A stretch of 64,000 nt of DNA from Lota lota (taxonomy: Eukaryota; Chordata; Actinopteri; Gadiformes; Lotidae): the NCBI GenBank assembly GCA_026745465.1, contig JACYXH010000088.1, positions 383,001 to 447,000 of the forward strand, read 5' to 3'. Position numbers and translations under genes: made by a program. Shown piece by piece: positions 37,519-50,974 of this stretch (its first letter is position 1; every line of letters starts with the position of its first letter). Under the pieces are notes generated by a model. That model did not search any database. It saw nothing but the letters and a program-made list of their open reading frames with translations, and was not told where the DNA came from.

Positions 37519-37572
37519 GATCAGAACCCTCACAGAGGGTTCTGATCCCCCCCCCCCCCCCCCCCCCCCCCC
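37519..37572. repeat. 12-bp perfect hairpin fused to a 26-nt poly-C run
   Basis: GATCAGAACCCT and AGGGTTCTGATC form arms around a CACAG loop (37519-37547). The poly-C starts at 37547, the last base of the right arm, and is followed by (CCCA)n-like sequence. Confidence 0.93.
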
Positions 37573-39032
37573 ACCCACCCCCACCCACCCACCCACACAG
37601 GCGTACACCTACGAAGAGTTTGTGCAAACCTTGCACAGCGGGGGGTCCTGACATGGGGATGTGTGAAGGAAAAGAAACACATAACCAATGAAGAGATGAC
37701 AATCTTTGATTCTTTTCCAAAAAATAAACAGATTGTGTGTGTTGATTAAAAGACTTGAATACACATTGTGTACATGTTTGATCTCTTTTCGATTGCCAAA
37801 ATAGTGGCAACTGTGTCTCTTGTGATCATAAAAACATCGTTCTCCGAACTGAATATATATTAAAATTATGGCTGGAGGGATTTAAATACACCAGGGAGGT
37901 AAATTGCTAGTATAATTTTATATATATAAAAAAGTATATCTACAATATATAAAAAGTGTATGGGATGTGTGAGTAGCCGTTAAGCAAGCTTGCCTTTCAG
38001 TCTAGAAGAAAACGCTTATATGTAAAATGTATAAAGAGGCATGCATTTACAGTGATGAAAAACATGTTTTGTAACCCTAACATTGATGAACGTTCAGAAT
38101 CCAAAAATAGAGCCACCCTCTACCAACCGACCAACCAATCTGGTGAACAAAGAAATGAAGTCTTAATTTATTTATGCATCGTCTTCCTCCAACATCCAAT
38201 GGGGATACAAAAAACAGAAACACATAGCTACACAAAAGCTTGCACAATTCAATAGCTTCGACCTGGATGCTATTGTGCTAAAGTCCTTACCGTATTGCAT
38301 GTAAATGAACTCCTCTGATCATTTTGACTCATTACAACCGCCAACCACCCCCCTCCCCCCCTCCCTTGTGTTTGACATGATGTAATTGTTTTCCAATCGT
38401 TGTCCTTTTAAGGGCCCTAAACCAGTGCTTCAGCCACACCGGTGGAACTAGCGTAACTCTAATTGAGTAATAGCTTGTGTTATAGTTTTCGAATCATTAA
38501 CCTCCACAGCACTAGATAATTAGAGCACTTTTTAACGGAGATGTCGGGAGGCTGTTTATTTTGTCGCTGCTTGGCTGCCTGCTGTACCCCCAGCTTCAGC
38601 GGACACCTCCATTATTGATGAGCCACTCGGGGCAACACGTATCCAACTTTATCTCCCAGCCTTCAGTTCCGCTGTTAGTCGCTGCCTCTTAAAAGGCACC
38701 GTGGCAGTTCTTTCATGCCGAGTGGATTTAAGTCGTCTGAAAGAAGGATTGTGTTCCACAGTGTCGTGTGTTGTAACACAACACACGCTTTAGCTTAGAA
38801 AACTAAGCTTAACTACCTTATGTTTAATTTGTACAAAACCGTAATGTCTGCAAGATCGGTGGGTAATATCGTAGATACTAGTGTGTGTGTCTTTGTGTAA
38901 CCCGTGTTTATGAGCGTGTGTGTGACTTTGCAAATAGTTTTCACATGCGCACTTGAACAGAGGCTACCTGTGTGTAGACAAGCTTTGAGTTCTGTCTCAT
39001 TACTTAAGGGCAGAGCTAGCTGAAGGAGAAAG

Positions 39033-39034
<2 letters not shown>

Positions 39035-39081
<47 letters not shown>
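39035..39081. repeat. (GA)n microsatellite
   Basis: About 23 GA units. Confidence 0.97.
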
Positions 39082-39085
<4 letters not shown>

Positions 39086-39739
39086 CTCGATGCGAGCAGA
39101 GTAATCTCAGCGGAACCATACGGTATCAAGTAGAGGAGTAGCTTCACAGTGCTTAACGCCTTAGTGTTTCACAACGCCGCATAAAGGAACAGAGCTTTAT
39201 ACAGCCGTCCATGTTAACACACACACACCGTGAATTACACATCCAGACAACAGTGACTTGCTTAGGCATAGACTAGGACCATATATGGATAGTCGTCATT
39301 ATACATTATAAAATTAAGTTCACAATGACATGAATTCAGGTCCATGCATTGGGTTGTTTTGCAAATAGGTTATTCATGAAAAGTGCATGTTTCATGTTTT
39401 CAGCAGCTTTTTAAGCTTTACCTAATAATCATAACAGGTTGGTAATTAGGTATGTTTCTGGGATTTTCACTTTCTGGTGATCTGTCATCCAGAATTGTGC
39501 TTGTCTGTTTTGTTTTTCGCATTGCTCTTCAATAGGGCTAGTGCTGCTGTGCAATCTCATTGAAACTTTGCACCATGTATGTTGTTTTTGTTTTATATGA
39601 GGTACTCCCATACGTTCAAAGCTGTGTTTCTTAATTGAAAGTGAAAGTTAAGTGGGTCTAGCGCTCTCACACAGCAGCGCTTTCACTTCAAACACAACCG
39701 AAAACATTTCTGTTTAACTCTGCTTTGAATACAAAGGGT

Positions 39740-39905
39740 ATAGTGGCATCCTTTATTTTGTATTTTATTTTAAATTATTTTATATTTCTTTTTCTTTTCC
39801 CGTTTTCTTGTTTTATTCAAGTTTGTTTTTACATGTGATTTGTTCCTTTGTAAAACCCTATAAATTGCCTTGGATTTGAATGGTGCTATATAAATAAATT
39901 AGCCT
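39740..39905 (+). mobile_element. L2-type LINE 3' end
   Basis: Ends GGTGCTATATAAATAAATT after CCTATAAATTGCCTTGGATT, the usual 3' terminus of L2 elements in fish. Upstream is T/A-rich with no reverse transcriptase. Confidence 0.55.
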
Positions 39906-42805
39906 TGCCTAATCAAAACTAGATCAGCGAGAGATAGTGTTCTCCAGGCTCAGTGTTTGCAACAAAGATGGGAGTCCACACATGATACAGTTATAAAGTA
40001 ATACATATAATAACTGATATAATAATATAACTAGAATTATCTTTAACTATAATCTCATCTGTTCAGTGGTGTGATCATGGATGAGTGGAAAGTGTGCTGT
40101 GGGGATGTTGTATGGTGTAAATAAAACATAAAACATAAAACATAAAACCAAACTAACCAGACTAAGCTTAAGGCACAACCAAAACCATAAAGGACAAAAC
40201 CAATAGGTACAATATGAAACCAAAAGGAACCAAAACACAAAGCCAACCTGCTTGTGCGGGAAGATAAATAGAGCGCCTGGTCATCCTTATGAAGCCTGCA
40301 GGCCAAACCTGCACAGGTGCACCACATCAGCTGACGACCCTCTCAGCCCCACCCACTGGCTCCCTGAACCAGATAGGCCAACACTGGGGAACCAGCAGAC
40401 AGAGAGAGGGTTGTCACAATAGTAAACGCATTAAGTAAAGAGGGATAACTCCAATCGAAGGCTTTAAGGCATTGGCTTAGGCCCCATTATGCATTGCCAG
40501 GTCTTCAAAACAACAGTTAAACTCAGCATAGAATTAGCCGGCGAGCGACCGGATTACCCTAATTTAGAAAGAGCTGCAGGGCCTCCATTGCCTCTGGTTG
40601 AATAAATGCATGGTGGCCCAACTAATGGTACTTATGTTTCAATCTACTACAAATGTACACTGGAGAAGTGTTATGTTCAATAGTGTTGACCGATTGGAAG
40701 GTAGACAAGTCAAGTCGATGCCAGACTTGGATTCTGACCAGATTGCCCATTATGACCATGTTTGCTGCCAGGATAGTCTCCATGCTTACACAGTCCCACA
40801 AAATATGAAATGGTGTGTCGAGGCACAGTCCAAAATAACAACACCAAATACGATACCAAACACTGTGAATCAGCACTCAAGTGTTTCAGTCCATCAGGCT
40901 TCTTCAGAAACTATAATAGTTTCACACTGTCTACGTTTTGGCTGTTGGAAATAACAGCATGGGTTTCTTGTGTTTTGTAAACACGTCAACAAAAACCAGC
41001 GAGGGAGAGCCTAAAAAAAATAGAAGTAACAGTTAACTATTTTATTAACAGTAAACATTTACTTATGGTCAGTTCTTCCCAAGAATTTAAATGTGGTCGC
41101 TTAAGTTATCATTGTATCAACATTACCAATGTTACAAATACTTCCACATCTGGTCAATCCATCTCTCGCTCTCTCTGATCCACACCTCCCCCTCTCTGAG
41201 ATTGAGGAGTGGTGGAGATATTATCTGGCCTTAGACTGGGTCAATATTGCCTCTGCAGGACTGTGAACCTGATAGACTATAAAAAGATGGCCAGAGGTCA
41301 TAGACATGACTAGCCCCCGCTGGACAGATACACAGGAAGAGGGGCTTTGGTCCACCTAGTAGTCCAACCAGAATGGGTCATCAGGAATGGGTGTTATCGA
41401 ATCTGTGTAAGAAATACATTGAAGATTCCGAGTTTTGGATGGTTTTGGATAGAATTTGATGACTAAATAATAAAGAGAGAGATAGAGAGACAGACAGACA
41501 GAAAGACAGAGAATAAGAAAAAGCTATATTCAAGAATATACATACAAAAACACACAACATAAAGAATACTGACTGACATCGCTCAGACTTGCTGTGTCAT
41601 TACCAAACCCACAAAATTGCCATTAGTTTCCACTTTACTGGGTTTAAGTATTTATAAACCTTGTTGAATTATTATATAAACACCCACACACTCACACCCA
41701 CACCAATGAAAATCTACAGTGCTGTTTATGGGCTATATCAGCCGGTGAGAGTACAACTCATTCATCCCTCGATGCCTTTGAAGATGATTGATTCTAAGGC
41801 TGGGCGGACAATTTAATTCCCCTAACAGAGACAGCTGTTCCTTTCAGTGTAAAAAAAATTAATTTATTCTGGAAACCAGGCAACGCACTGGTTTTAGTCA
41901 ATCACAAAGAAATAAGAAGAGAGTCCTGAGTTGCTGCTGCATTTGGGTTAGCAGGTCCAGCTGAACCCACATAGGGATGTAACCGTGTCTTACTCTGGAT
42001 CATTGGAAAGTGTGGTTGGCCTAATTCATGCAGGATAAAAAAGCTAAATGATTAGTATGGTATGTTGTGTTGATATTGAGTTATAATGTGAATATCAATA
42101 TCAGTGGCTTCCACTGAGCATTAACTTGATGTTGTGTATCAGGCATATACGCAAACCAAGTGTACTCAAGATAACCGGTGAAAATCTGTGACTCATGCAG
42201 AAATAACATTCACGGACGAGTTAACGGAAGTTAATTCCCATCATGACATTTCATTCGAATGAAATAGCCACAAGTAACATAACGTTAACTTTCTCACTTA
42301 CCATAAGACGAGTCGACTACCAAAGCAGCTATAGATAATGTTATGTGGGGTAATGTTATGTTATCCGTGGTCAAAACAATTATACAAAAATAGAAATCAT
42401 ATCAATAAATTAGGGTCTTTATTACATTACTCTTTTTGCATGTTTCCCCAAAGTTAGGGGGTAAAGGTGATATGACGCCATTGAAATGAAACCTCATCAA
42501 ATGTAACGGACAGTTACCTTGAATAAAACTACGCATTTCTCTGGGTTTGAACATTGTTGGAAACATGATGAAAATGTAAGTACCAAACTCAACAAAACAT
42601 ATAATAAAGGTCTAGCCGTCTTTAGATATTTTTATGTGGAAATGTTACATATTAACTTTTAAGCTTTAATGTAAAAGCTTATGTCACTGGGATAACATTT
42701 TGTGTGTTACATTGCTAGGTTATTCAACTATTACAAATCATGGAGGAATAGGATATACAAGAAGTCTCCTATTATCTATTGCGTAATTTGCTACTTATTC
42801 ATTAT

Positions 42806-42955
42806 TTGAATAAGCAGATGCTTTTATACAACACATTCCATTTAGAAGCTAGTAGGGGTTGGGCATCTTGCTCATGGAAGCCTATAGGTACACTGTGGAC
42901 ATTGAGGATCAAACGCAGTAAACTTTGGCTGCGGGTCGAACAACCTCAACGCAGA
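42806..42955 (-). mobile_element. tRNA-derived SINE
   Basis: The plus strand shows AATAAGCAGATGCTTTTATA (tail), GGGCATCTTGCTCATGGAAG (body) and GGCTGCGGGTCGAACAACCT (head side). Worn at the A box. Confidence 0.75.
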
Positions 42956-43646
42956 TATGATTATAATAAAGGAAACAATGTCTCAGACAAGAAGTCGGCT
43001 GATTGGTGAGGTGGCCGGAACAGGTAGTAAAGGGCAGGAATCGAGGCCAGATTTTAAGAAAATCCAACAGTCCCATATGGAGGCTCTAAATCAAAGTGTT
43101 TCAATTCAGGCAACCCCGGATGTTGTAAAAAGGCATTAAATTAATTTAATGAAGACAATGGTTTCGGTGCATTTCATTTGATAAAAGAGGTGTCGGTGCA
43201 GCAGTTGGTGCATTTCCACATTTGAACATTGATTTTCTATCATGGCGGACACATTACTCTGTATAATAGCACCCTAGGATTTAGTGCACATTACACCACA
43301 ACTCTAATAAAATGTATTTAATCAATAGCAGAATGTAGTACCTTCATAAAAACCTTAAGGTCTGCATGAGCTTATCAACCTAAATCCTTAGCTCTATCTG
43401 CTGTGTTCATCATTACTGCCCCCTCATGACAATAAAGATCTTCAAACTCTTCTTTTCCTTAACACTTAAGCTTAAGCGTTCTCCATGCACCAAAGCTCTG
43501 AGTAGTCTGTACCCTATGTATTCCTGCACGTAATGCACCAGTGTACACCTACGCACACTTTGGGAGTGAAATAGAGAGAGAGATGGCAAGTGATTGAGTA
43601 AGTCAGTGTGTGTGTGAGTGTGGACATCTGTGCATGTGGACATGAA

Positions 43647-43650
<4 letters not shown>

Positions 43651-43711
<61 letters not shown>

Positions 43712-43732
43712 ATGTATATATATATATATATA

Positions 43733-43817
<85 letters not shown>
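43651..43817. repeat. Compound microsatellite (TG)n(TATG)n(TA)n(GA)n
   Basis: TG about 22 units to 43695, TATG about 6 units to 43717, TA about 9 units to 43733, then GA about 40 units with one ACAG interruption. Confidence 0.98.
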
Positions 43818-43821
<4 letters not shown>

Positions 43822-46800
43822 GTCTGAAGGGCTTTCATCAACAGCGTGAGTCCCCTTTGCAAGACAGACATTGATTGATGACCATCGAACCCTTCCACAC
43901 CACATCACCTCACAGTAGGTGACAGCACCAGATGAAATGCCATGACAGACAGATTTATTTTTTAGGGGGAGTTTTCTTGTCAACTTTCCACACCACTGGC
44001 CACATGCATTAAGTCACTTATCGTGTGTGTGGGGGGTGATGAATACTGGGTTTCAGCAGATCATATATCATGTATCATGAAATATGTAAATTTCATACCT
44101 CTGTAAATCCAAGAGGGGAAAACAAGACAGTTGGTTAATTGTAATAGCGTAAACATGGCTAACCAGGAGTAAGGTGGCCAACTGTGAAGTTGAGAGCAAA
44201 CATGTGGATGTGACCAATTGTTCACCTTGGTCCATTTGGAATGAATGCTATATTTACACTTTGCGTCCTGCTACTAGAAACACATTTTGGAAGATAAGAG
44301 AATTGGATTGAAGGTGATCATCTATTAGTTGAATCAGACTGCACTATTGTGATGTGTTTGATGATTAAAAACAAAATATAATGCAAAGAAATCCAATAAG
44401 TTCCATGCACTCAAAAGAAAGTGTGTATATATATTGCATGGTGTGCAGTCTTTCAAAACACTGGTAAAATTCACTATGTACACGTAAAAAATGTCCCAGG
44501 GTGGAATCTAGGCAGCAAAAACTGTGCCTTAATAAAAATGTCCACTGGTTGTAGAAGGTTCTGGGGAACGCAACCCTGGCACAACTGAACCAAATGAATC
44601 CTTTCTTGTTGGTGGGCTCAGGAAATTTTAGCATGTAGCCATGAGGTATACTCCCAGAGCAGTGAAGGCACCATTTTTGAGCTTCTGCATTTCATTCAGC
44701 TTATCGTTTGGGTTATGGTAAATTCATAACATATTGTCAAAAGTACTAAGCTAGGGGAAATAAAGAAAGTTAGCAGTTTTTGACTTTTTTTAATCCTGGC
44801 TTCACATCCGTTTTATTTCTGTGTAAAAGTGTGTAGACATAAGACAAAGTTTCAGGCAAATGTTTCATGGATATTTCCTATTATTCTGGAAGCTAGACTT
44901 CCATCGCCAATAAGCAGGACCTGTGTATGTCATCTGTGATCTTAATCACCCTCCCGAACAAAAGGTAGACAGCATGCAAGTGCCTCCATCGCGGTTGTCT
45001 GTGACAGAAATGGTACAGTACAGCTGTGAAAAATAGGTTGTTCAAACAGCCCAGAGGATTGTCCTATTGCAGTGGCTGTACTCTCCAGTCCTCTACATTC
45101 TCCCCGGTTGCCACCCTGTTTTAATCCCATTTCCAAGACAACACAGCTGGCCACCTCTCAGCTCAACACTGCTGAATTTGTTTTGCTCCATTGACAATAA
45201 GCTTTTGAATCTTGTATTCAGATTGGTGCAATTTGTAGTGGATGCCAAAGCGCAGTGGTACAAAAATGATTCCTCTCATTTTGTAGTTAAAATTATATTC
45301 TTGTATTTTATAAAAATGTTAATCATCTAGGGAAGGTGAACATTCTTAGCCTAGGTAGTATGTGGCCATAATTAGTGGCCTTTAACCATGATAAACAAAA
45401 CAGAATCATAAATACTTTACCACTAACCTACCCTAAATGGATAGATGAGATAGATGATATGGAGCTTCAATTATTACACTAACCGCGATTGTGACTTTAA
45501 ATTGCATGCAATTTGAAAAAGTAATCATTTGCTCAATTAATTATTGTGTTACTCGAAATGGGACTGCGCAATTGGGTTGGATTTAATACTATGAAAAGAG
45601 ATTGCTTAAATTAACTGACAGAGGATCGTCAATATCACCGGCATTCTCTAATATAATATTACATTATATGAATCCACATTTTTCTGTATTACTATTATTA
45701 ATATTCTTTGCTTGAGTTGCATTTGATAGTGGTAGTCCTATTTTATCCATATTCTGAGACAGAGAATAAGAGAGTAAAATTACAGGGAGGTGGGAAAGCA
45801 CTTTGAAAATATAGCTTAGTAGTCAGCAATATATGTAAGCAAAAAAACATTTGACAGTGAAATTTTACCTACAGCTTAGAGAGCAAACTCAGCATTTAAC
45901 GGCTGTCTAACATTAGCATTATTTTGAAGAAAACCCTCCCTAAGTTACACAAGCACGTTATTGCGTCTAGTCATGATCATCTATAATCAGACATTTCAAG
46001 AATAATCTTCTAGCTATCTCTTAGAGCGCTATTGTAGTCTATCTGGCGCATACAACAGCAAAAAAGGGTACAAGCCCCATCTGTTGTATTGAAAAACAGT
46101 CTTTGGGGTGAGCTTAGCAATACCTGTGACAAACATAGCATGTGTGATGCCAATTCTGTTCTTGTTTGTTGCTCAAATCCACAGTCCTTAAAGGCAAGAA
46201 CCTACCAATGGACATTCAATGAAGCATTTAAATGCTACTGTATATGTTTTTCAGTGTTGCCTGTCATTCGAACGACAGATGGATTTTTACCTTTGGGTGA
46301 CAGACTTCTAAAAGCACATGTCAATTATAGTCAGGGTATTTGATACGCAAAGCGTCACACTATCTACAAATAACCATGTATAATATTTTTCGGAAAATCC
46401 ATGTTTGTCATTCAGTGACGGCAAGGAGCATTTAAATGTATAAATGGTAATATACATGCCAAGGGGTTTGTGAAATCTGCATAGTCACCAAGAGAACAGA
46501 ACAGAATTACACCATTCTAGTCCTTTAATGTCTCGTCTCCATCTTGGCTTAAAATTCCACTGAACTTTAAAGAACAAAAACAAAGCTAAATTGAAGTTTG
46601 TGTGCTGCCTGCAATAAAATCATGCACAGGTAAACAAACAGACACCCCTCGCTGGTGGTGGTTGCTGGTGATGGTGGATTCATATTTAAGTGCATTGTGT
46701 ATTCCTGAAGTGGTGTTTCACTTCAGAGAGGATAAAAACATGCAGCTACTGACATCCACAGCTACTGGATAAATGTGAGCAACCAGGAAAATATGTTTTA

Positions 46801-47056
46801 GCTTATATGTCTTTTACAGCCCTGCCTCTGATAGGTTCCATTGATCTTGAAATCAGTGACAAATAAATAAATGTGCAGGGATATAGTATCTTGGGTGTGC
46901 ACTCAGCCCACAGACAGTGTTATCTGGTTAACTATCTTAACACAAGGCCGTGGTACGGAAAACTTGTTGAGTTGTAATTATGCTAGATAGCGAGTCGCAG
47001 AAAGATGAAACAATGCTTGTTCACCGTCTTTATCAAGTACTTTTTACTGTAGTTAT

Positions 47057-47120
47057 TAAGGAGGCACTTTTATCTAACGCTAGGTGCAAGGATGTATGTA
47101 TATATATATATATATATATA
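47057..47120. repeat. SINE tail scrap followed by (TA)n
   Basis: TTAAGGAGGCACTTTTATCTAACG resembles the reverse complement of the SINE tail. A TATATA run of about 11 units follows at 47098-47120. Confidence 0.6.
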
Positions 47121-47284
47121 TGGTGGTAAGCAGCCTGGGCTTCGCCTAGGCCGCATTAGATATGAGTTACTTTAATCTATAATGAAAATATTTAATTGAC
47201 TTAATCAGCTGAAATTAAAATATTCTTCTGCGTTGCTTTGAGCATATTGTTTTTGCATTGTCAAGTCAACATCTGGTCGATAGT

Positions 47285-48180
47285 TGTACTGTATTTGAAC
47301 GTTGTTTTTATTTGTAGCGAGTTGATTCGGAAACTGCAGACAGCAATATGTCACCGTCAATCACTACAGATCCACCACAGTAACCCCCAAGGAGTCCCCC
47401 AGTCTTCTCTATTTACATGCTGACTCTTGGTCAAATAATTCGCCACCGGGGTCTTTCCTTTCACTTCATTAGGCTCAATGGCCGCAAAACGGAGCTCCTC
47501 CCAGTTGGTCCTAAGCGGCTTGTGAAACATTTCAGCCTCGACATCGACGGCATTACTTTCACTCTCTCAACAAGTGGTCATTGGGGTCATTTTTGACACG
47601 TCTCTCTCCTTTGAGGCACATGTTAAAAACATTACCAAGACTGTGTTCTACCAACTCTGCAACGTGGCCCCTCTGGGACCCTCCTCGCTCTCTTCTGCTG
47701 ATGCTGAAACCCATATCTATGCTTTAATCACCTCAAGGATTGATACTGCAATAGCCTCCTCATCAATGTCCCTGCTAAAATCCACACCTCCTCACCAGAA
47801 CACGCTCCAGAAATCATATCCCGTCCTCCAGGACCTACATTTATTACTGGTCAAATATAGGATCCCGTACAAGATTCTACTCCATGCCTACAAGACACTT
47901 CATGAATCTGCCCCATTCTACCTCAGCTCCACCATCCCTACACTCCAGCTGCCAACTTGAGATCTGGTGATGCGGGCCGTCTTCTGGCCTATCCTCAAAC
48001 CAGTTTCAGGTTGGGTTCATGGGGGGACAGATCCATCAGCTGGGCCCTACCTCGGCTATGGAATGACTTTATCACTGCCTTCAAATCAAGTCTTATTACT
48101 TATTACTCGCCTCTTCATCAGCACTTCAGCTAACCATCTTTTCTCTGTAATGCATACCCTGTACCCTTAAGGATCAAGCA
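47285..48180 (+). mobile_element. L2-clade LINE fragment, 3' part of reverse transcriptase
   Basis: A conceptual plus-strand read recovers L2/CR1-type RT pieces in shifting frames: NPQGVPQSSLFT (the G-V-P-Q-G segment), then LNGRKTELLPVGPKRL and IDGITFTLS, then from 47574 GVIFDTSLSFEAHVKNITKT, SSADAETHIYALITSRID and PVLQDLHLLLVKYRIPYKIL. The catalytic Y-A-D-D stretch between the first two pieces is deleted, and stops and frameshifts occur near 47420, 47570 and 47957. The fragment is 5'-truncated and inactive. After 48020 it still resembles the C-terminal PRLWNxLP region (GPYLGYGMTLSLPSN). Confidence 0.88.
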
Positions 48181-50681
48181 TTCAACAATGCTGTGGTATA
48201 AGTAACTATGATCAATATTTTATTTTGTAATAGTTAAAAAGTGTCTAATAATCGTACTAGTAGCCTGAAAATTCCATTTCATTTTTATCACGTCAAGGTA
48301 ATTGAGCTGAAGCAGTGTTTGCCTAGCAGAGATTAGAACTGAACAACAGCACCTCACCGAGATGCTTTCATTTCTATGAGAAATCATCAAATTTCCTGCT
48401 AAGCGTGAAGGCTTCGATTTAGAGATACAAAATAAATAAAGATAACAACTGTAATCTATATTTAATATCTAATATTTGACACCCCCTAAGTAGTTCCCCT
48501 TCAATCAAATTATTCAGTATAAAGGTATCTTTTAACGCTGTTGTACAATTATATTCGTTTTAACAAATGTTTTTCCCACATTTGCACCAGGTGCTCTTTA
48601 GATATGTTGTATTTAGATGGACATGCTTCAAGGTACTGTTCATCCACACCGAACCAAATGCATGTGGGTATCCATTCGTCTTTGTCGGACACATGAACAC
48701 ACTAAGGAACCCCCACCCCAGAAAAGTTGTATTTAGTTCCGATGTGGTTACTATCCCATGACATCCTTGATTTCCATTCACGTTTTTTTTTAATCACAAA
48801 AAACATAGATGCTTGTTCATTACCTTCTCTCACTCAACCTTTAACAGTGTAACAATTCTGAAAACATTTCATTTGAAGGTGATTCAATAAATAAATCATT
48901 AGAAAATTGAATTTTGTGAAGTGTTTATTGGGCCAGATCGGTTGTGCATGTCTAAAATAGAAAGAAAAAGAGTGAAGCAATATTTCCCTAGAATTTCTTA
49001 CATTTTGACTGTGTCATAAAATTGATACTACCCTAGCGCGCATACATGTTTAATGAAGCATAACAAGGTTGTAACAAATGATACACTCAAGAGTTCACTT
49101 GCAAATGAATACAATAATTCATATACTGCAGAACAATGGGGACAGGTATTTGCTTTGCCTACGCATTATTTAGCTATACATTAGCTCTTTGCAGTATAAG
49201 ATTAAGACTATATACTGGGTAGATGTTGAACATATTGAAAATTATTCTGTCAATTGCACTTCTATATTTTTCCCATTTGTCCCTTCAGTTCACCAACATT
49301 GGGTGAACATCAATATTTTATTTGTATTGTTTGTTTGTGGGAACAGATGTTACAGATGCTTAATAATATATGCACTATAGCAGCACCTGGGGCCATGAGC
49401 TGTCAATTGCCACTGTAAACAGTGCTTTGTGCTAGTTCAGCCCTCTGATGGGAAATGCAAGTGTATATTCATTTTCAAACTGGCCTAGTTAAGGGAAATT
49501 CCATCATGGACCATTAGTCGTGATTTAAGCATGTCTTAAAAATTAGATTTCGGCAGTAGCCAAAATACCTTTTCAGTTTAAATGTTCTTTTACCAATATT
49601 GATACAATAAAACGACTACATTACAATAGGTTGTCTGTAAAAAAGACTACAACTAAAGGAAGGAAGAAAGAGTGAACAAACTAAAAGAAAAGGAAACTGG
49701 AAGTAAAAGTGTATTTACCCGACAGGAAGAATTTGGCTGTGTTCACTCAAGAGAAAACATACTATTGTCCAGCTATGTGTGTTTGATGCCTCTCCATTCC
49801 TCTTGGTCAAACACGCTAAAAGACTATAGCAGGACTGAAAAGAAATCCAATTACTTTTTAGCCACATTGGTAGCACCAAATAATAGTCCAGCTGGGTTCT
49901 TGATTGCTTTGACAACTGCCACTGATACGGAGACAGGGAGTGATGCTGACTGTATGTGTTCAGACATCATACGCCACATTGTACATGAACAATGTAACAA
50001 TGATATGTTATGCTATAATAACAATCATAATAAAGACAAGCTGTGTGAATATTAATTCAGAAACAATCAGATTCAGATTTATTGCAACGGTTACTACCCA
50101 CACAAGGAATTTGTCTTTGTATGTTGGTGCAAGGAAAACAACTGGTCTCTTGGGATTTAGAAATGCTAGCACCAGTAGCCAAAACAACAAAAACACACAA
50201 TTTAATTTGGCAAATGACTAGTTATATTAATATTATTCGTTTGTTTTAAATAAAGTAGTACTACGCCAATATAAACTTACAAGGCCACTAATGTCGCTCA
50301 ATCTGCAGAATATGCCATTAACACTCTTGGTATCAGACGACCATGAATTAAACTGGCATATATAATATATGACAGATATATTATAAGGTTATGTATAAAT
50401 AACTATGTCAAATAAAACCCAATTATTATTCACAGTGGGTTGCAATAGACATTCCCTTCAACTAATCCTCCACGTCCTCCAGCAAGAAAATAAACGGACC
50501 TTTTATCTCATCATGCTCAGTTAATTTATATAACCATTAATCACGGTTAATCCTTCAGGGCTTCCAGGGTCAACCTTTAGCACTACCACTTCTCCTGCGC
50601 CACAAGAGCTTCTTCAATCCAACATTTTAGTCTTCCTCCCTTCCCCTTGTTTGATCACGTGCTCAATTCTTCTTCCGCTGT

Positions 50682-50800
50682 CAGAGAAAGAGTCCCTGGG
50701 ACAGACTCAGCGTGAAGCTCTGGGGGACGTAGACTCCATGACAGAGTACATCTGCCTGCTGGCTAATACCGGCCCAGCCCAAAAGTGGAGGAGACAGTGA
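50682..50800 (+). other. Exon-like segment, function unknown
   Basis: Preceded by a good acceptor (CAATTCTTCTTCCGCTGTCAG). An open frame then reads KESLGQTQREALGDVD and SMTEYICLLANTGPAQKW before TGA near 50798. Codon choice looks coding-like, but no donor, partner exon or family was found. It could be a leader exon of a non-coding transcript or chance. Confidence 0.2.
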
Positions 50801-50827
50801 AGAAGGTATCAGGGATGGGTAGTAGGT

Positions 50828-50847
50828 GGGGGGGGGGGGGGGGGGGG
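50828..50847 (+). repeat. Poly-G run, 20 nt
   Basis: Uninterrupted G homopolymer in a purine-rich segment. Confidence 0.97.
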
Positions 50848-50913
50848 AGAAAGAGACCTAGCCATGATTGAGAGGTGAAGAGAGATAGTAGCAGATAGAG
50901 AGAGAAAGAACAA

Positions 50914-50937
50914 GACACACACACACACACACCCACA

Positions 50938-50968
<31 letters not shown>

Positions 50969-50974
50969 GCGCGC
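50914..50974. repeat. (CA)n microsatellite, interrupted
   Basis: CA run with two CCCA interruptions, ending in CGCGCGCACG. Confidence 0.96.

Larger units (their letters stand above)
31001..47000. other. Upstream non-coding DNA, mostly single-copy
   Basis: Contains a long hairpin, a SINE pair, several simple repeats and a low-confidence two-exon model at 33.1-33.7 kb. A block at 38350-38760 has balanced base composition and multiple TAATTAG/CATTA cores, unlike flanking AT-rich DNA. I see nothing supportable in 31450-32560, 34100-36600 or 44000-47000. Confidence 0.55.

Noticed and set aside
43413..43983. 161- and 126-codon minus-strand frames
   Set aside because: Translation of the compound microsatellite.
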